The translations under genes and the position numbers were made by a program. A stretch of 64,000 nt of DNA from Pseudomonas fluorescens (GTDB taxonomy: Bacteria > Pseudomonadota > Gammaproteobacteria > Pseudomonadales > Pseudomonadaceae): the NCBI RefSeq assembly GCF_001902145.1, contig NZ_MRST01000025.1, forward strand, positions 434,001-498,000. The letters run 5' to 3'. Every line of letters starts with the position of its first letter. Position 1 is the stretch's first letter. Positions 50,473-58,190 of the stretch are shown in pieces. The notes beneath the pieces are model-generated. The model was given only the letters and a program-made list of their open reading frames with translations, was not told the DNA's origin and made no database searches.

Positions 50473-51357
50473 TCAAAGGTCGGGCTTGGGCTTGAAGCCC
50501 GCGCCCAAGTCAGCGCCGGTCGTAGGGTCGCTGGTGGGGTCCGAGAGCGTGCGGATCTTCATCGCGCTCAGCACCGCTTCATCGTCGTCGTCCAGCTGCA
50601 CGCTGGCGGTGCCGTCACCGCCATCGACCGCCGGTTGTGGGTTTTCCACGAACTCCCATCCATCACCCTGGTTCCAGGGGCCACGCATGTCTTGCGCACC
50701 TTGGGACATATTGAAATAGACCTGCGCGAACTCCGGTTTGCCCGGCAACTTGCCTTGGGGAAAATTCGGTTGAATCGCGTGCAGCGCTTTTTCGAACGAT
50801 ATCTGGTGAGCAATTTCCCGCGTCATCAAAAAACCCAGCGCGTCTTTTACACCGGGATCGTCGGTGACGTTCATCAGTCGCTCATAGACGATTTTGGCCC
50901 GGGCTTCGGCCGCGATATTCGAACGCATGTCTGCGGTGGGCTCACCGATGGTGTCGATATAGGCGGCGGTCCACGGCACACCGGCAGAGTTGGTCAGCGG
51001 CGAGCCGGCACCGTACAGCAGGCTGGTGATATGGGAGTCATTGCCGGCGCCATGGAGGGCACGATACAGCTCGCCCTCCTCTTCCACGCCTTCGGCCATG
51101 CGCCCTTTGGCGCCTTTGTTGAGCATCACGATGATGGAACCGACGACCTCCAGATGGCTGAGTTCTTCGGTGGCGATGTCCATCAGCAAATCTTTACGCC
51201 CCGGGTCATCTTCAGCCAAAGCTTGGGTGAAGTAACGGGACGCGGCGGCCAACTCACCTTGAGCGCCGCCAAACTGTTCAAGCAAAAGGTTGGCCAGGCC
51301 CGGATTGGGCTCGGCGACACGGACGGTGTATTGAAGTCGCTTGTTATGTACAAACAT
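50473..51357 (-). CDS. katN: Manganese-containing catalase
   Basis: Non-haem dimanganese catalase that dismutates hydrogen peroxide. I take the ATG at 51357 (294 residues, MFVHNKRLQYTVRV) with GGAG eight nt upstream. Ferritin-like helices supply ligands: Glu in GAQGELAAASRYFTQA (about 35), Glu/His in IATEELSHLEVVG (about 65-70), Glu in IAAEARAKIVYERL (about 148) and His in TREIAHQISFEKAL (about 181). The C-terminal 70 residues are disordered and acidic. It heads a minus-strand unit with DUF892. Confidence 0.95.
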   Translation of the reverse strand: MFVHNKRLQYTVRVAEPNPGLANLLLEQFGGAQGELAAASRYFTQALAEDDPGRKDLLMDIATEELSHLEVVGSIIVMLNKGAKGRMAEGVEEEGELYRALHGAGNDSHITSLLYGAGSPLTNSAGVPWTAAYIDTIGEPTADMRSNIAAEARAKIVYERLMNVTDDPGVKDALGFLMTREIAHQISFEKALHAIQPNFPQGKLPGKPEFAQVYFNMSQGAQDMRGPWNQGDGWEFVENPQPAVDGGDGTASVQLDDDDEAVLSAMKIRTLSDPTSDPTTGADLGAGFKPKPDL

Positions 51358-51521
51358 GAACAAATCTCCTCAGGCTTACGGAAAAGGCGCCCTGCTGGAA
51401 TGCACGCCTACCTTGTATGTGAAGTGACCTGCGCGTGGAAAATTTCAAAATAAAGCGGCGTCTCACGACCAGCGGTAACCGGTTGCGGGCCAAGCGAAAC
51501 GGCACTTGTAGCGCAGGTCGC

Positions 51522-51752
51522 TCAGTCGGCGTCGTGGTTTTCCGACTCGGGCACGGCGTCGATTCCGGGCGTACCGTTGGCGGGTTTTATGCTGGCGTCA
51601 GCGGGCGTCGCGGCGCTGTCGGGATGGTCCCAATCGGTGGTCGCGTTGGGGTCTTCGTCGCGCCCGGCAGTGCCGATCACGCAACCGTCTTCATTGGGTT
51701 CGTCTGGATGCTCAAGTGGCCGGTACTGTGGGTTGGATGGGTTGTGTTTCAT
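51522..51752 (-). CDS. Hypothetical acidic protein
   Basis: A 76-residue, Pro/Asp/Asn-rich and apparently disordered protein (MKHNPSNPQYRPLEHPDEPN) with no hydrophobic segment. GGGAGC lies 12 nt before the ATG. It is probably transcribed with the catalase gene 165 bp downstream, though a separate promoter could lie in between. Not a recognised family. Confidence 0.6.
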   Translation of the reverse strand: MKHNPSNPQYRPLEHPDEPNEDGCVIGTAGRDEDPNATTDWDHPDSAATPADASIKPANGTPGIDAVPESENHDAD

Positions 51753-51895
51753 GGCTGAAAAAGCTCCCGTTCACAGGTTAAGAACCTTGTTGGAACAGCC
51801 ACTTTTTCTGGAGTGCGACGAAAAAGACGAATGGCAGGACCGTTAACTAAGCCAGCAGTTTCGATCTTATTAAGATCAAAGCGCTGATCGGCTCT

Positions 51896-51942
51896 AAAAG
51901 TTATACGAAGCGGCGCATCAGCCAAGTTTTTGTATAACTTTT
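51896..51942. promoter_or_regulatory. Inverted repeat upstream of KGG gene 3
   Basis: AAAAGTTATAC and GTATAACTTTT, perfect 11-bp arms, 25-bp spacer with CGGCG and CAG at the same places as in the repeat at 40381. The only arm difference (C to G) is compensated in the other arm. Confidence 0.6.
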
Positions 51943-51954
51943 TCCGCCAAATTA

Positions 51955-51987
51955 CCGTTCGTCGCCGGTTAGAAAAATCGGTAAAAC
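51955..51987 (+). promoter_or_regulatory. Two-part motif, site 4
   Basis: CCGTTCGTCG and TAAAAC 17 bp apart, ending 86 bp before the KGG gene 3 ATG, the same distance as site 1. Confidence 0.5.
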
Positions 51988-52014
51988 ATTTCTCAAAAAG
52001 CCAATATCGGAATA

Positions 52015-52050
52015 AGTGTCCGTTGCGAAACGGCCAACTAACGAAACGCT
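52015..52050 (+). promoter_or_regulatory. Conserved leader element of KGG gene 3
   Basis: GTGTCCGTTGCGAAACGGCC then AACTAACGAAACGC. CCGTT-GCGA-AACGG is a perfect 5-bp stem with a GNRA tetraloop; the counterpart before KGG gene 1 keeps the stem with one G-U pair and a five-base loop. Confidence 0.5.
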
Positions 52051-52073
52051 AACTTAGCGACTGGAGAACTATC

Positions 52074-52256
52074 ATGACTACAGGTAATAAAAACCCGGGC
52101 AACTTTGCCAATGATCGCGAAAAAGCCTCCGAAGCCGGTAAAAAAGGCGGCCAAGCGTCAGGCGGCAATTTCGCCAACGACCGTGAAAAGGCCTCCGAAG
52201 CAGGTCGCAAGGGTGGCCAGCACAGCCACGGCGGCGGTCGGAAGTCGGGTTCTTGA
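52074..52256 (+). CDS. KGG-repeat stress protein, copy 3
   Basis: A 60-residue paralogue of copy 1, differing at only a few positions (MTTGNKNPGNFANDREKASE). It has two GNFANDREKASEAG-KGGQ units and a SHGGGRKSGS tail. CTGGAGAACT precedes the ATG. The shared upstream block shows that gene and control region were duplicated together. Confidence 0.93.
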   Translation: MTTGNKNPGNFANDREKASEAGKKGGQASGGNFANDREKASEAGRKGGQHSHGGGRKSGS

Positions 52257-52267
52257 GTAACGGTGGG

Positions 52268-52288
52268 AGGGGCAGCCTGGCTGCCCCT
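52268..52288 (+). terminator. Hairpin after KGG gene 3
   Basis: AGGGGCAG-CCTGG-CTGCCCCT, an 8-bp perfect stem 11 bp after the stop. It lacks a clear T-run (TTCAAA follows), so termination is uncertain. Confidence 0.55.
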
Positions 52289-52501
52289 TCAAACCTGATA
52301 GGTTGAACACTGCGCAACTAATCTCCCCAACACCTTGCCCACTTAACTTAGCAACGAGCGAAACTCAGGATGAGTTTCAAGTAGAGGCTTTCGACGCTAA
52401 GTTGTGGACGACCTTCCTTGAAAAGCCATTACCTTGCCAGTATTTACGCCCCGCCATTCTGAGCTAGCCTTATCGCGCTGAGTCCTTTACGCGGTGAACT
52501 C

Positions 52502-52756
52502 ATGGACACGTTAACGAAAACCGAGATCGAAACGGCCCTTTCCGCTCGCCTTCCCAAGTGCGCGGTCAGGTGCGCGCTCAACCCGGACGGCAGCCTTTCA
52601 GTCACCGTAACGGCGCACGGTATGGATCAATTCACCATCGCGAACATCAACCGCGCCCACTATCACGGTGTCCCGGGGATCAACAGGCTTGTGCGGGAAA
52701 TACGTGAGGAAATGGTCATGGCCAGGCAGTCTTTCTGGCTGTCATCGGTGGGATAA
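52502..52756 (+). CDS. DUF1652-like small protein
   Basis: An 84-residue protein (MDTLTKTEIETALSARLPKC). Pattern LPKCAVRCALNPDGSLSVTV followed by a C-terminal helix INRLVREIREEM resembles the DUF1652 family of pseudomonads. No signal peptide. It is probably cotranscribed with the next gene 5 bp away. Function unknown. Confidence 0.7.
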   Translation: MDTLTKTEIETALSARLPKCAVRCALNPDGSLSVTVTAHGMDQFTIANINRAHYHGVPGINRLVREIREEMVMARQSFWLSSVG

Positions 52757-52761
52757 CAGAT

Positions 52762-53040
52762 ATGCCGGAATCTACTGACGCAACGCTGCAACCGGTCAAC
52801 ATTGAATACCTGCAAGACACGCTGTTCGGTGTGAACGCGCTGGCCAGCAAGTGCACGGGGCAGCTTGTGCGCACTGCGCCGGCCGTGCAGTTGCGGCTTG
52901 TGCCGCCATGGCCAGGGCAATTGCTGAAGGCCCACAGGATTACCTTTGAATGGGACGGTCAAGCCTATCGTGGCGTGGTACAGCAGGCTGAATCCTTGAC
53001 CAACGGCGACTTGCTGCTGGACGTCGAACCGCAGCCGTAA
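52762..53040 (+). CDS. Hypothetical protein, 92 residues
   Basis: Soluble protein, MPESTDATLQPVNIEYLQDT, with an alternating beta pattern (VQLRLVPPWPG, HRITFEWDGQAYRGVVQQ, GDLLLDVEP). It starts 5 bp after the preceding gene. No family recognised. Confidence 0.62.
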   Translation: MPESTDATLQPVNIEYLQDTLFGVNALASKCTGQLVRTAPAVQLRLVPPWPGQLLKAHRITFEWDGQAYRGVVQQAESLTNGDLLLDVEPQP

Positions 53041-53059
53041 AGGCGCGCATTTGGCAGCG

Positions 53060-53560
53060 CTAGGCGCGCTCACCCGCCATCGCCCGCTGATGAAAATGCG
53101 GCAGCCATTTCAACGCATGAACAGACGCAGCCAACTGCACCTGCTCACGGGAGCCCATAAAGCGTTCCTTGCGACTGAACACACTCAGTGCTCCGCCGTT
53201 TCGATAGGCCCAGGCGAAACAGACTGTGCCTGGGGGAATGCCGTCCATCCCGTCCGGCCCCAGCAGGCCCGTGGTCGCTACCGCTACATCCGCCGGGCTG
53301 TCGCGCAACGCGCCGTGAGCCATTTCCTGGGCGACCTCACAGCTGGTGAGATTGAAGGTATCGATGGTATAGCGACGCACGTTCAATAGCCGCTGTTTCG
53401 CTTCTGGCGAATACACCACGTACCCGCTTTCGATCCACGAACCACTGCCGTCGACCTGCGAAAGCAACGTGATGATCTTGCCCGCAGTACACGACTCGGC
53501 CGTCGTGATGACCAACTGATGGTGCTTGAGGTATTCAACGATGGAAGCTGCAACCGACAT
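53060..53560 (-). CDS. CinA-family amidohydrolase (PncC-like)
   Basis: Nicotinamide-mononucleotide deamidase type domain, 166 residues, standing alone. The active-site segment is VITTAESCTAGKIITLLSQV (about 18-37; family consensus TAESCTGG, with Ala here for the second Gly), followed by GYVVYSPEAKQRLLNV and VAVATTGLLGPDGMDGIPPG. CACAGGAGCACTCAGC precedes the ATG at 53560, which is why the much longer open frame upstream is not used. A housekeeping cinA/pncC copy is normally located elsewhere (near recA), so this is likely an accessory paralogue. Confidence 0.88.
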   Translation of the reverse strand: MSVAASIVEYLKHHQLVITTAESCTAGKIITLLSQVDGSGSWIESGYVVYSPEAKQRLLNVRRYTIDTFNLTSCEVAQEMAHGALRDSPADVAVATTGLLGPDGMDGIPPGTVCFAWAYRNGGALSVFSRKERFMGSREQVQLAASVHALKWLPHFHQRAMAGERA

Positions 53561-53684
53561 GCTGAGTGCTCCTGTGCAAGAAGGCTTTTGCTGATTGATT
53601 TTTGTCAGAAAAAATCGATTTGTAAAAAAGAATTTCGAAATTCTGCCGGGGTCTACAGAGGAACATCCCCCAGGAGACAGCATC

Positions 53685-54083
53685 ATGAAGTTCGCGAAAT
53701 TCTGCCAAAAACTCTCCAACCAGGCGGGCAGCTCGAAAACCTTTCTGACAGCCGTCACCTTGATTGCTGTCTGGGCGCTCAGCGGGCCTTACTTCAATTA
53801 CAACGACACCTGGCAGTTAATCATCAATACCTCCACCACCATCATCACGTTCCTGATGGTGTTCCTGATCCAGAATACCCAGAACCGCGACAACGATATT
53901 CTGCACCTGAAGCTGGACGAGCTGATTCGTGCCACCAAAGAAGCCCACAATACGGCGTTGAGCCTGGATAAGCTCGGGTCGCAAGAGCTGCAGAAATTGC
54001 GTGAGCAGTACAGCAAGCTGGGGCAACCCAACGCGGCCGATGACATCAGGCAGGAGGCGGATTCTTCAAGCGGCCCACTCTGA
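53685..54083 (+). CDS. Low-affinity iron permease family membrane protein
   Basis: A 132-residue inner-membrane protein. Two spans (TFLTAVTLIAVWALSGPYF and IINTSTTIITFLMVFLIQ) precede the family hallmark NTQNRDNDILHLKLDELIRA (about 65-84) and a cytoplasmic coiled tail. The family is named after yeast Fet4, but bacterial members are half-size and transport has not been shown for this type. CAGGAGACAGCATC precedes the ATG at 53685. Confidence 0.85.
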   Translation: MKFAKFCQKLSNQAGSSKTFLTAVTLIAVWALSGPYFNYNDTWQLIINTSTTIITFLMVFLIQNTQNRDNDILHLKLDELIRATKEAHNTALSLDKLGSQELQKLREQYSKLGQPNAADDIRQEADSSSGPL

Positions 54084-54117
54084 GCCCCACACCGGCCAGC
54101 GTACCTTGCACCCTCCA

Positions 54118-55179
54118 TCAGGTTGCAAGGTACTCGGCCAATGTCGCGGCACAGGCCTGCACCGCCCCATCCACGATCAACTCGTAACCATGGGTATTCT
54201 CCGTTGGAATCGCCAGGCAGCCGGCGCGGGCGCAAGCCCCGTTACTCATGACGGCACTGGCATCCGAAGCGAAATCCACCAACAGCGCATATTGGGGGCT
54301 ATAGCCGCAGCGCTCTGCGGCCGCCGCCAGGTCGTTGACCACCGCCCGGGTGTAATAGCCTTTCTGGTCCCCGGTATTGATGATCGGGTCGACAGCCAGG
54401 CGCGTGCCGTATTCCTGCATGACGGGCCCCACTTCCACCGCGATCGCGGTGTCACCTGGGAGCGTCGAAGCGGCATACATCGCCCCGGCATTGCACTCCT
54501 CTTCGAGCGTGGTGAATACCAGATAGATATCCCTGGCCAACGCCTCCCGGCGCGAAGCCAGCAGCTGGGCCGTATGCAGGACGGCGGCAATCGGAGCGCG
54601 GTCATCCAGAAAATGCGCGGCAATGGCATCGCCCACTCGGAAGGGCTCACGCCAATGACGGCTCAGCACCACACGGCTTCCGGGCCGGATGCCGTGCTCG
54701 CGTAATGCCTGGGCAGTACACCGCGTAATCACGTGGACGTCGTTCCAGTGCACATCGCCCGAGAGCACATCAGCCCCTTGTGCCGTATTGCTGGTGGCGT
54801 GCATCGAGCCAAAGGAGAGCACGCCAGGGAGGATGCGCGCGTCCCCCAGGATATCCACCGGGCACACCCCAAAGTTGACCGGGTTGGCCCCACCCAGCGC
54901 CGTCACCCGCAACGTGCCATCGGCCTCGACGCGCTTAACCACCATGGCGATTTCATCCATATGCGCCATGACTTTAACCGCACCGGCTGGCTCGGCATCG
55001 CTGCGTTTGCACTTGATCAAGCCCACCACATTGCCCGCCGGGTCGACCCAGGCCGCATCGCACAACGGCGTCAGGCTTTCCAGGCAAATGGCGCGCACTT
55101 CATCTTCCTGCCCGCCCGGCCCGCGTGCCTGGAGTAACCGGGTGAGCAGCGCCGAGGCTGGGTTCTCAGTGTTGTACAT
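54118..55179 (-). CDS. M42-family metallopeptidase
   Basis: Cytoplasmic dinuclear zinc aminopeptidase, 353 residues. Metal and catalytic residues: VMAHMDEIAMVV (His 71 region), FLDDRAPIAAVL (bridging Asp), TTLEEECNAGAMYA (catalytic Glu pair), AVEVGPV in place of the usual AID/AVD motif, and PTENTHGYE (His near 328, usually TRYxHS). The replacement of the Asp in the AID motif by Glu is worth checking. It is a monocistronic minus-strand gene. Confidence 0.88.
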   Translation of the reverse strand: MYNTENPASALLTRLLQARGPGGQEDEVRAICLESLTPLCDAAWVDPAGNVVGLIKCKRSDAEPAGAVKVMAHMDEIAMVVKRVEADGTLRVTALGGANPVNFGVCPVDILGDARILPGVLSFGSMHATSNTAQGADVLSGDVHWNDVHVITRCTAQALREHGIRPGSRVVLSRHWREPFRVGDAIAAHFLDDRAPIAAVLHTAQLLASRREALARDIYLVFTTLEEECNAGAMYAASTLPGDTAIAVEVGPVMQEYGTRLAVDPIINTGDQKGYYTRAVVNDLAAAAERCGYSPQYALLVDFASDASAVMSNGACARAGCLAIPTENTHGYELIVDGAVQACAATLAEYLAT

Positions 55180-55371
55180 GGGATGAACACCTCACTTTCA
55201 GGTAAGCGATTGCGCTGGCAGCGCCACTTTAAAAAGCGACCCGCTGAATGCGTGAGTGTTCAAACCAAAGCATTTTGAACGCGCCGTACGCACGTCTTTC
55301 AAACGAGAACAGGATCAAACCTGGCGTTGACCCTTGAGCTTGAACACACCGGCAACAGGAGGCAGCCGACC

Positions 55372-56136
55372 ATGACTGACACCCCAACCTCTCGCGTGAC
55401 CCAAACCTTATCCGCAGCAATGGCACTGGCCCTGCTCAGCGCTTGCGCTGGCAACAACTCACCCTCGAATGTCGAGGCGCCCGGAAAACCAACCACGCCC
55501 TCGACCCGAACGCTGGACACCGGCGCCGCCCTGCTTCAGTCACGCCCGCCGATTGATGCACTGAACGCCTACCTGGACGGTTTTCACTTCTACAACGGCC
55601 ATCCCGATGTACAGATGGAAGCGCATCACTACTGCGCAATCCTCAATGAAGAGGTTATCCAGTGTGTGATCTACGACGGCAACCGCAAGGATGCAAAGTT
55701 GATGGGCGTGGAGTACATCATTAGCGAGCAACTGTTCAACACGCTGCCCGCGTCTGAAAAGGCGCTGTGGCACAGCCATGTGCATGAAGTGAAGTCAGGG
55801 CAACTGGTCGCGCCGGGCATACCCGAGGTGGCGGAGCATGCACTGATGGAGAAGCTGGTGCACACCTATGGCAAGACCTGGCACACCTGGCATACCGATC
55901 TCGACAAACGCCTGCCGCTGGGTGTCCCGCAGTTGATGATGGGGTTTACCGCTGACGGCCAGGCCGACCCACGTATGGTCGCCGAGCGAGATAAACGACT
56001 GGGCATCGACAGTGCCGACAAGAAAAAGACTCGTGCCGATATCCCCGCGCCGCCCATCGCCCCCGGTGCGGACGCCTGGCGCCAGGGCACGGTTATCCAG
56101 ATCACCGACCCGACCCTGAAGGCCCCTCAACATTGA
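55372..56136 (+). CDS. OBAP/DUF1264-family lipoprotein
   Basis: A 254-residue lipoprotein: signal with ALALLSAC (Cys about 27), a Pro/Thr-rich linker, then the DUF1264 domain (about 60-225) named after plant oil-body-associated proteins. Signatures seen: FHFYNGHPDVQMEAHHYC, GVEYIISEQLF, LWHSHVHEVKSGQL and GKTWHTWHTDLDKRLPLG. AGGAGGCAGCCGACC fixes the ATG at 55372. The conserved His residues suggest metal or lipid binding, but no activity is known. Confidence 0.88.
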   Translation: MTDTPTSRVTQTLSAAMALALLSACAGNNSPSNVEAPGKPTTPSTRTLDTGAALLQSRPPIDALNAYLDGFHFYNGHPDVQMEAHHYCAILNEEVIQCVIYDGNRKDAKLMGVEYIISEQLFNTLPASEKALWHSHVHEVKSGQLVAPGIPEVAEHALMEKLVHTYGKTWHTWHTDLDKRLPLGVPQLMMGFTADGQADPRMVAERDKRLGIDSADKKKTRADIPAPPIAPGADAWRQGTVIQITDPTLKAPQH

Positions 56137-56214
56137 TGCCGCCATTCAGTCATTTGGATGGAACGATCATTTGCGGGCCCTTCTCTACCCCAAGACCAGC
56201 CAAAGGAGGATGTC

Positions 56215-57507
56215 ATGATGATTGATACCGCAACCGGAATGAGGCCTGGCGAGCGATACGCCGTGGAAAACCTGGAGCGCACACCGAACTTCAGCGGTTT
56301 TTTCCTGGACGGTAAATATTACCTGGGCCCTGAACTGATGACCGCAGTCGGATGGCTTGAGGGCCAGACGTTTATCTATGATGAACTCGACGCCACAGGC
56401 GAACCGGTGTTTCCCGACCGCGTCGCCGGCACCATCGAAGACCTGACCCTGATACTGACTGACGGTACGCGCCTGCAACTGCGCCCGGTGCCCGTCCACG
56501 TGCCCGAGGATGTGCCTGGGCGCAGGCAGGCCAAGGGAAAACTGCACGGCAAGACGGTGGTGATCACCGGTGCCTCCAGCGGTATTGGCCGCGCGGCTGC
56601 TCACGCCTTTGCCGAGCAAAGTACCCGCTTGGTATTGGCGGCCCGGGATGAAAAGGCCCTGCAAGAGGTGGTCGAGGAATGCGCTGCACGTGGCGCCGAG
56701 GCCATCGCCGTTAAAACCGATGTGACCCAGGGCGACCAGATGCGCGCGTTGGCCGAACAGGCGGCGGCCTTCGGCAATGATCGGATCGATATCTGGATCA
56801 ACAACGCCGGTGTAGGCGCGGTCGGCAGTTTCGAGGACACGCCCCTGGAAGCCCACGAACAGGTGCTGCAAACCGACCTGCTCGGGTACCTGCGCGGCGC
56901 CCATGTGGTGTGGCCCTATTTCAAAACCCAGAACAGCGGGATCCTGATCAACACAATGTCGCTGGGAAGTTGGGTGGCCCAGCCCTATGCCGTCGCCTAC
57001 TCAGCCAGTAAATACGGCCTGCGCGGCCTGACCGAAGCACTGCGTGGCGAGCTGACTGACTACCCGGATATTCACGTATGCGACATCTACCCCGCCGTGA
57101 TGGACACACCGGGCTTTCGCGATGGCGGCAATTTTACCGGCCATGTCCTGACGCCACCGCCACCGGTCTATGACCCGCATAAAGTCGCCCAAGCGATGGT
57201 GGCCTGCGCGCTGCAACCGAGGGACAGCACCACGGTAGGCAGCGCTGCCACCGTTGCCCGTGTCGCGCATTTTTTGCTGCCCAGCTTTGCGCGGTTATCC
57301 GGTTGGCTTACCCGTCTGGGCCTGGAGCGCAGCCAGCGTGCTGATACGTCGGCGGGCAACCTCTACACCCCGGCAAGCGGCGAGCGTCGCGTCGAAGGCG
57401 GCTGGCGGCAAACCCACCGTACGCCGTATGGGAAGGTTGCAATAGGCGCAGCACTGCTAGTGGGCGGCGTTGTCGTTGCACGCAAATATTCAACGCGTCA
57501 CAAATGA
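56215..57507 (+). CDS. SDR oxidoreductase with N-terminal extension and C-terminal anchor
   Basis: A 430-residue protein. Residues 1-105 form a separate module (YAVENLERTPNFSGFFLDGK, AGTIEDLTLILTDGTRLQLR) that I do not recognise. Residues about 110-310 are a classical short-chain dehydrogenase: TGASSGIGRAAAHAF, NNAGVGAVGSF, Ser/Tyr/Lys in NTMSLGS and YSASKYGLRGL. The end has a hydrophobic stretch (VAIGAALLVGGVVVARKYS), so it is probably membrane-attached. AAAGGAGGATGTC precedes the ATG at 56215. The substrate is unknown. Confidence 0.88.
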   Translation: MMIDTATGMRPGERYAVENLERTPNFSGFFLDGKYYLGPELMTAVGWLEGQTFIYDELDATGEPVFPDRVAGTIEDLTLILTDGTRLQLRPVPVHVPEDVPGRRQAKGKLHGKTVVITGASSGIGRAAAHAFAEQSTRLVLAARDEKALQEVVEECAARGAEAIAVKTDVTQGDQMRALAEQAAAFGNDRIDIWINNAGVGAVGSFEDTPLEAHEQVLQTDLLGYLRGAHVVWPYFKTQNSGILINTMSLGSWVAQPYAVAYSASKYGLRGLTEALRGELTDYPDIHVCDIYPAVMDTPGFRDGGNFTGHVLTPPPPVYDPHKVAQAMVACALQPRDSTTVGSAATVARVAHFLLPSFARLSGWLTRLGLERSQRADTSAGNLYTPASGERRVEGGWRQTHRTPYGKVAIGAALLVGGVVVARKYSTRHK

Positions 57508-57551
57508 ACGCGGGGGGCCACTGGCCCCCCCCTTACATGAGGTCACCCAGC

Positions 57552-57833
57552 ATGTCTTACGACTACCAAGGTATTGCCAGTGTCATCACTGCCTCGCGCC
57601 ATCTTGGCACCCCCTCAGATGAACGCCTTAACGAGTCACAAAACATCCAGATGACCAGCAGCGATAAGCCGACCCTTGCGCGCTTGAACTTTGACACGCC
57701 ATTGGATTGGCCCGGCAATCCGAACTTCGTCACCGTCAATTTACCCGACGGATCCTCCGTCGGCGGTGTGATCGCAGAGCTGGAACGCCCCGCGGATGGG
57801 CCCGGATGGGTCACCTTTACGGTAGATGATTAG
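57552..57833 (+). CDS. Hypothetical protein, 93 residues
   Basis: Soluble protein, MSYDYQGIASVITASRHLGT, with a C-terminal beta-rich part (FVTVNLPDGSSVGGVIAELE, WVTFTVDD). It starts 45 bp after the SDR gene with GAGGT upstream, perhaps in the same transcript. Not recognised. Confidence 0.62.
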   Translation: MSYDYQGIASVITASRHLGTPSDERLNESQNIQMTSSDKPTLARLNFDTPLDWPGNPNFVTVNLPDGSSVGGVIAELERPADGPGWVTFTVDD

Positions 57834-57935
57834 GCCTCATACACGCCCTGCGCCCAATCATCGAATTGTCGGACAACTTATTTGAATTTTTTTTGACGTC
57901 AAATATCTGTAATTCATGAGTATCAAGGAGGCCTC

Positions 57936-58190
57936 ATGAAACACAACGACCTATTCACTATCGAGTACCAGCTGCACGGCGAGCCCAAGTCCTTCATCGT
58001 GCGAGCACCGCGCATGGACAATGCCGAGGCTTGGCATTGGGCCAGTTGTGACGCCGGTGTGGCGGTCATCCCCAAATTTGGTCAGCACACGTTCAAGCGT
58101 GTTTCCAAACCGATGGCGGAGAAGTACGGCATTACCCAGGTGCGCTGGAGTGGCGCGGCACAGATTCAATGGGCGGAGGGCCTCAGATGA
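57936..58190 (+). CDS. DUF6555-like small protein, copy 2
   Basis: An 84-residue paralogue of the protein at 42746 (shared NAEAWHWASCDAG, KRVSKPMAEKYG, VRW). The C terminus differs, lacking the Pro run. CAAGGAGGCCTC is a near-perfect ribosome binding site. Its stop overlaps the next start (ATGA), so the two genes are coupled. The leader is A/T-rich (57880-57915) with TTTTTTTTGACGTCAAA. Confidence 0.85.
   Translation: MKHNDLFTIEYQLHGEPKSFIVRAPRMDNAEAWHWASCDAGVAVIPKFGQHTFKRVSKPMAEKYGITQVRWSGAAQIQWAEGLR

Noticed and set aside
51896..51965. Resemblance to loxP-type recombination arms (TTATACGAAG and TACCGTTCGT)
   Set aside because: Only short partial matches, in the wrong relative arrangement, and without any recombinase gene. 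The bases are better explained by the inverted repeat and two-part motif shared with 40381-40473.
53561..53758. N-terminal extension of the CinA-like protein
   Set aside because: A strong ribosome binding site directly before the ATG at 53560 and family alignment both favour the shorter form; the extension overlaps the iron-permease-family gene on the other strand.
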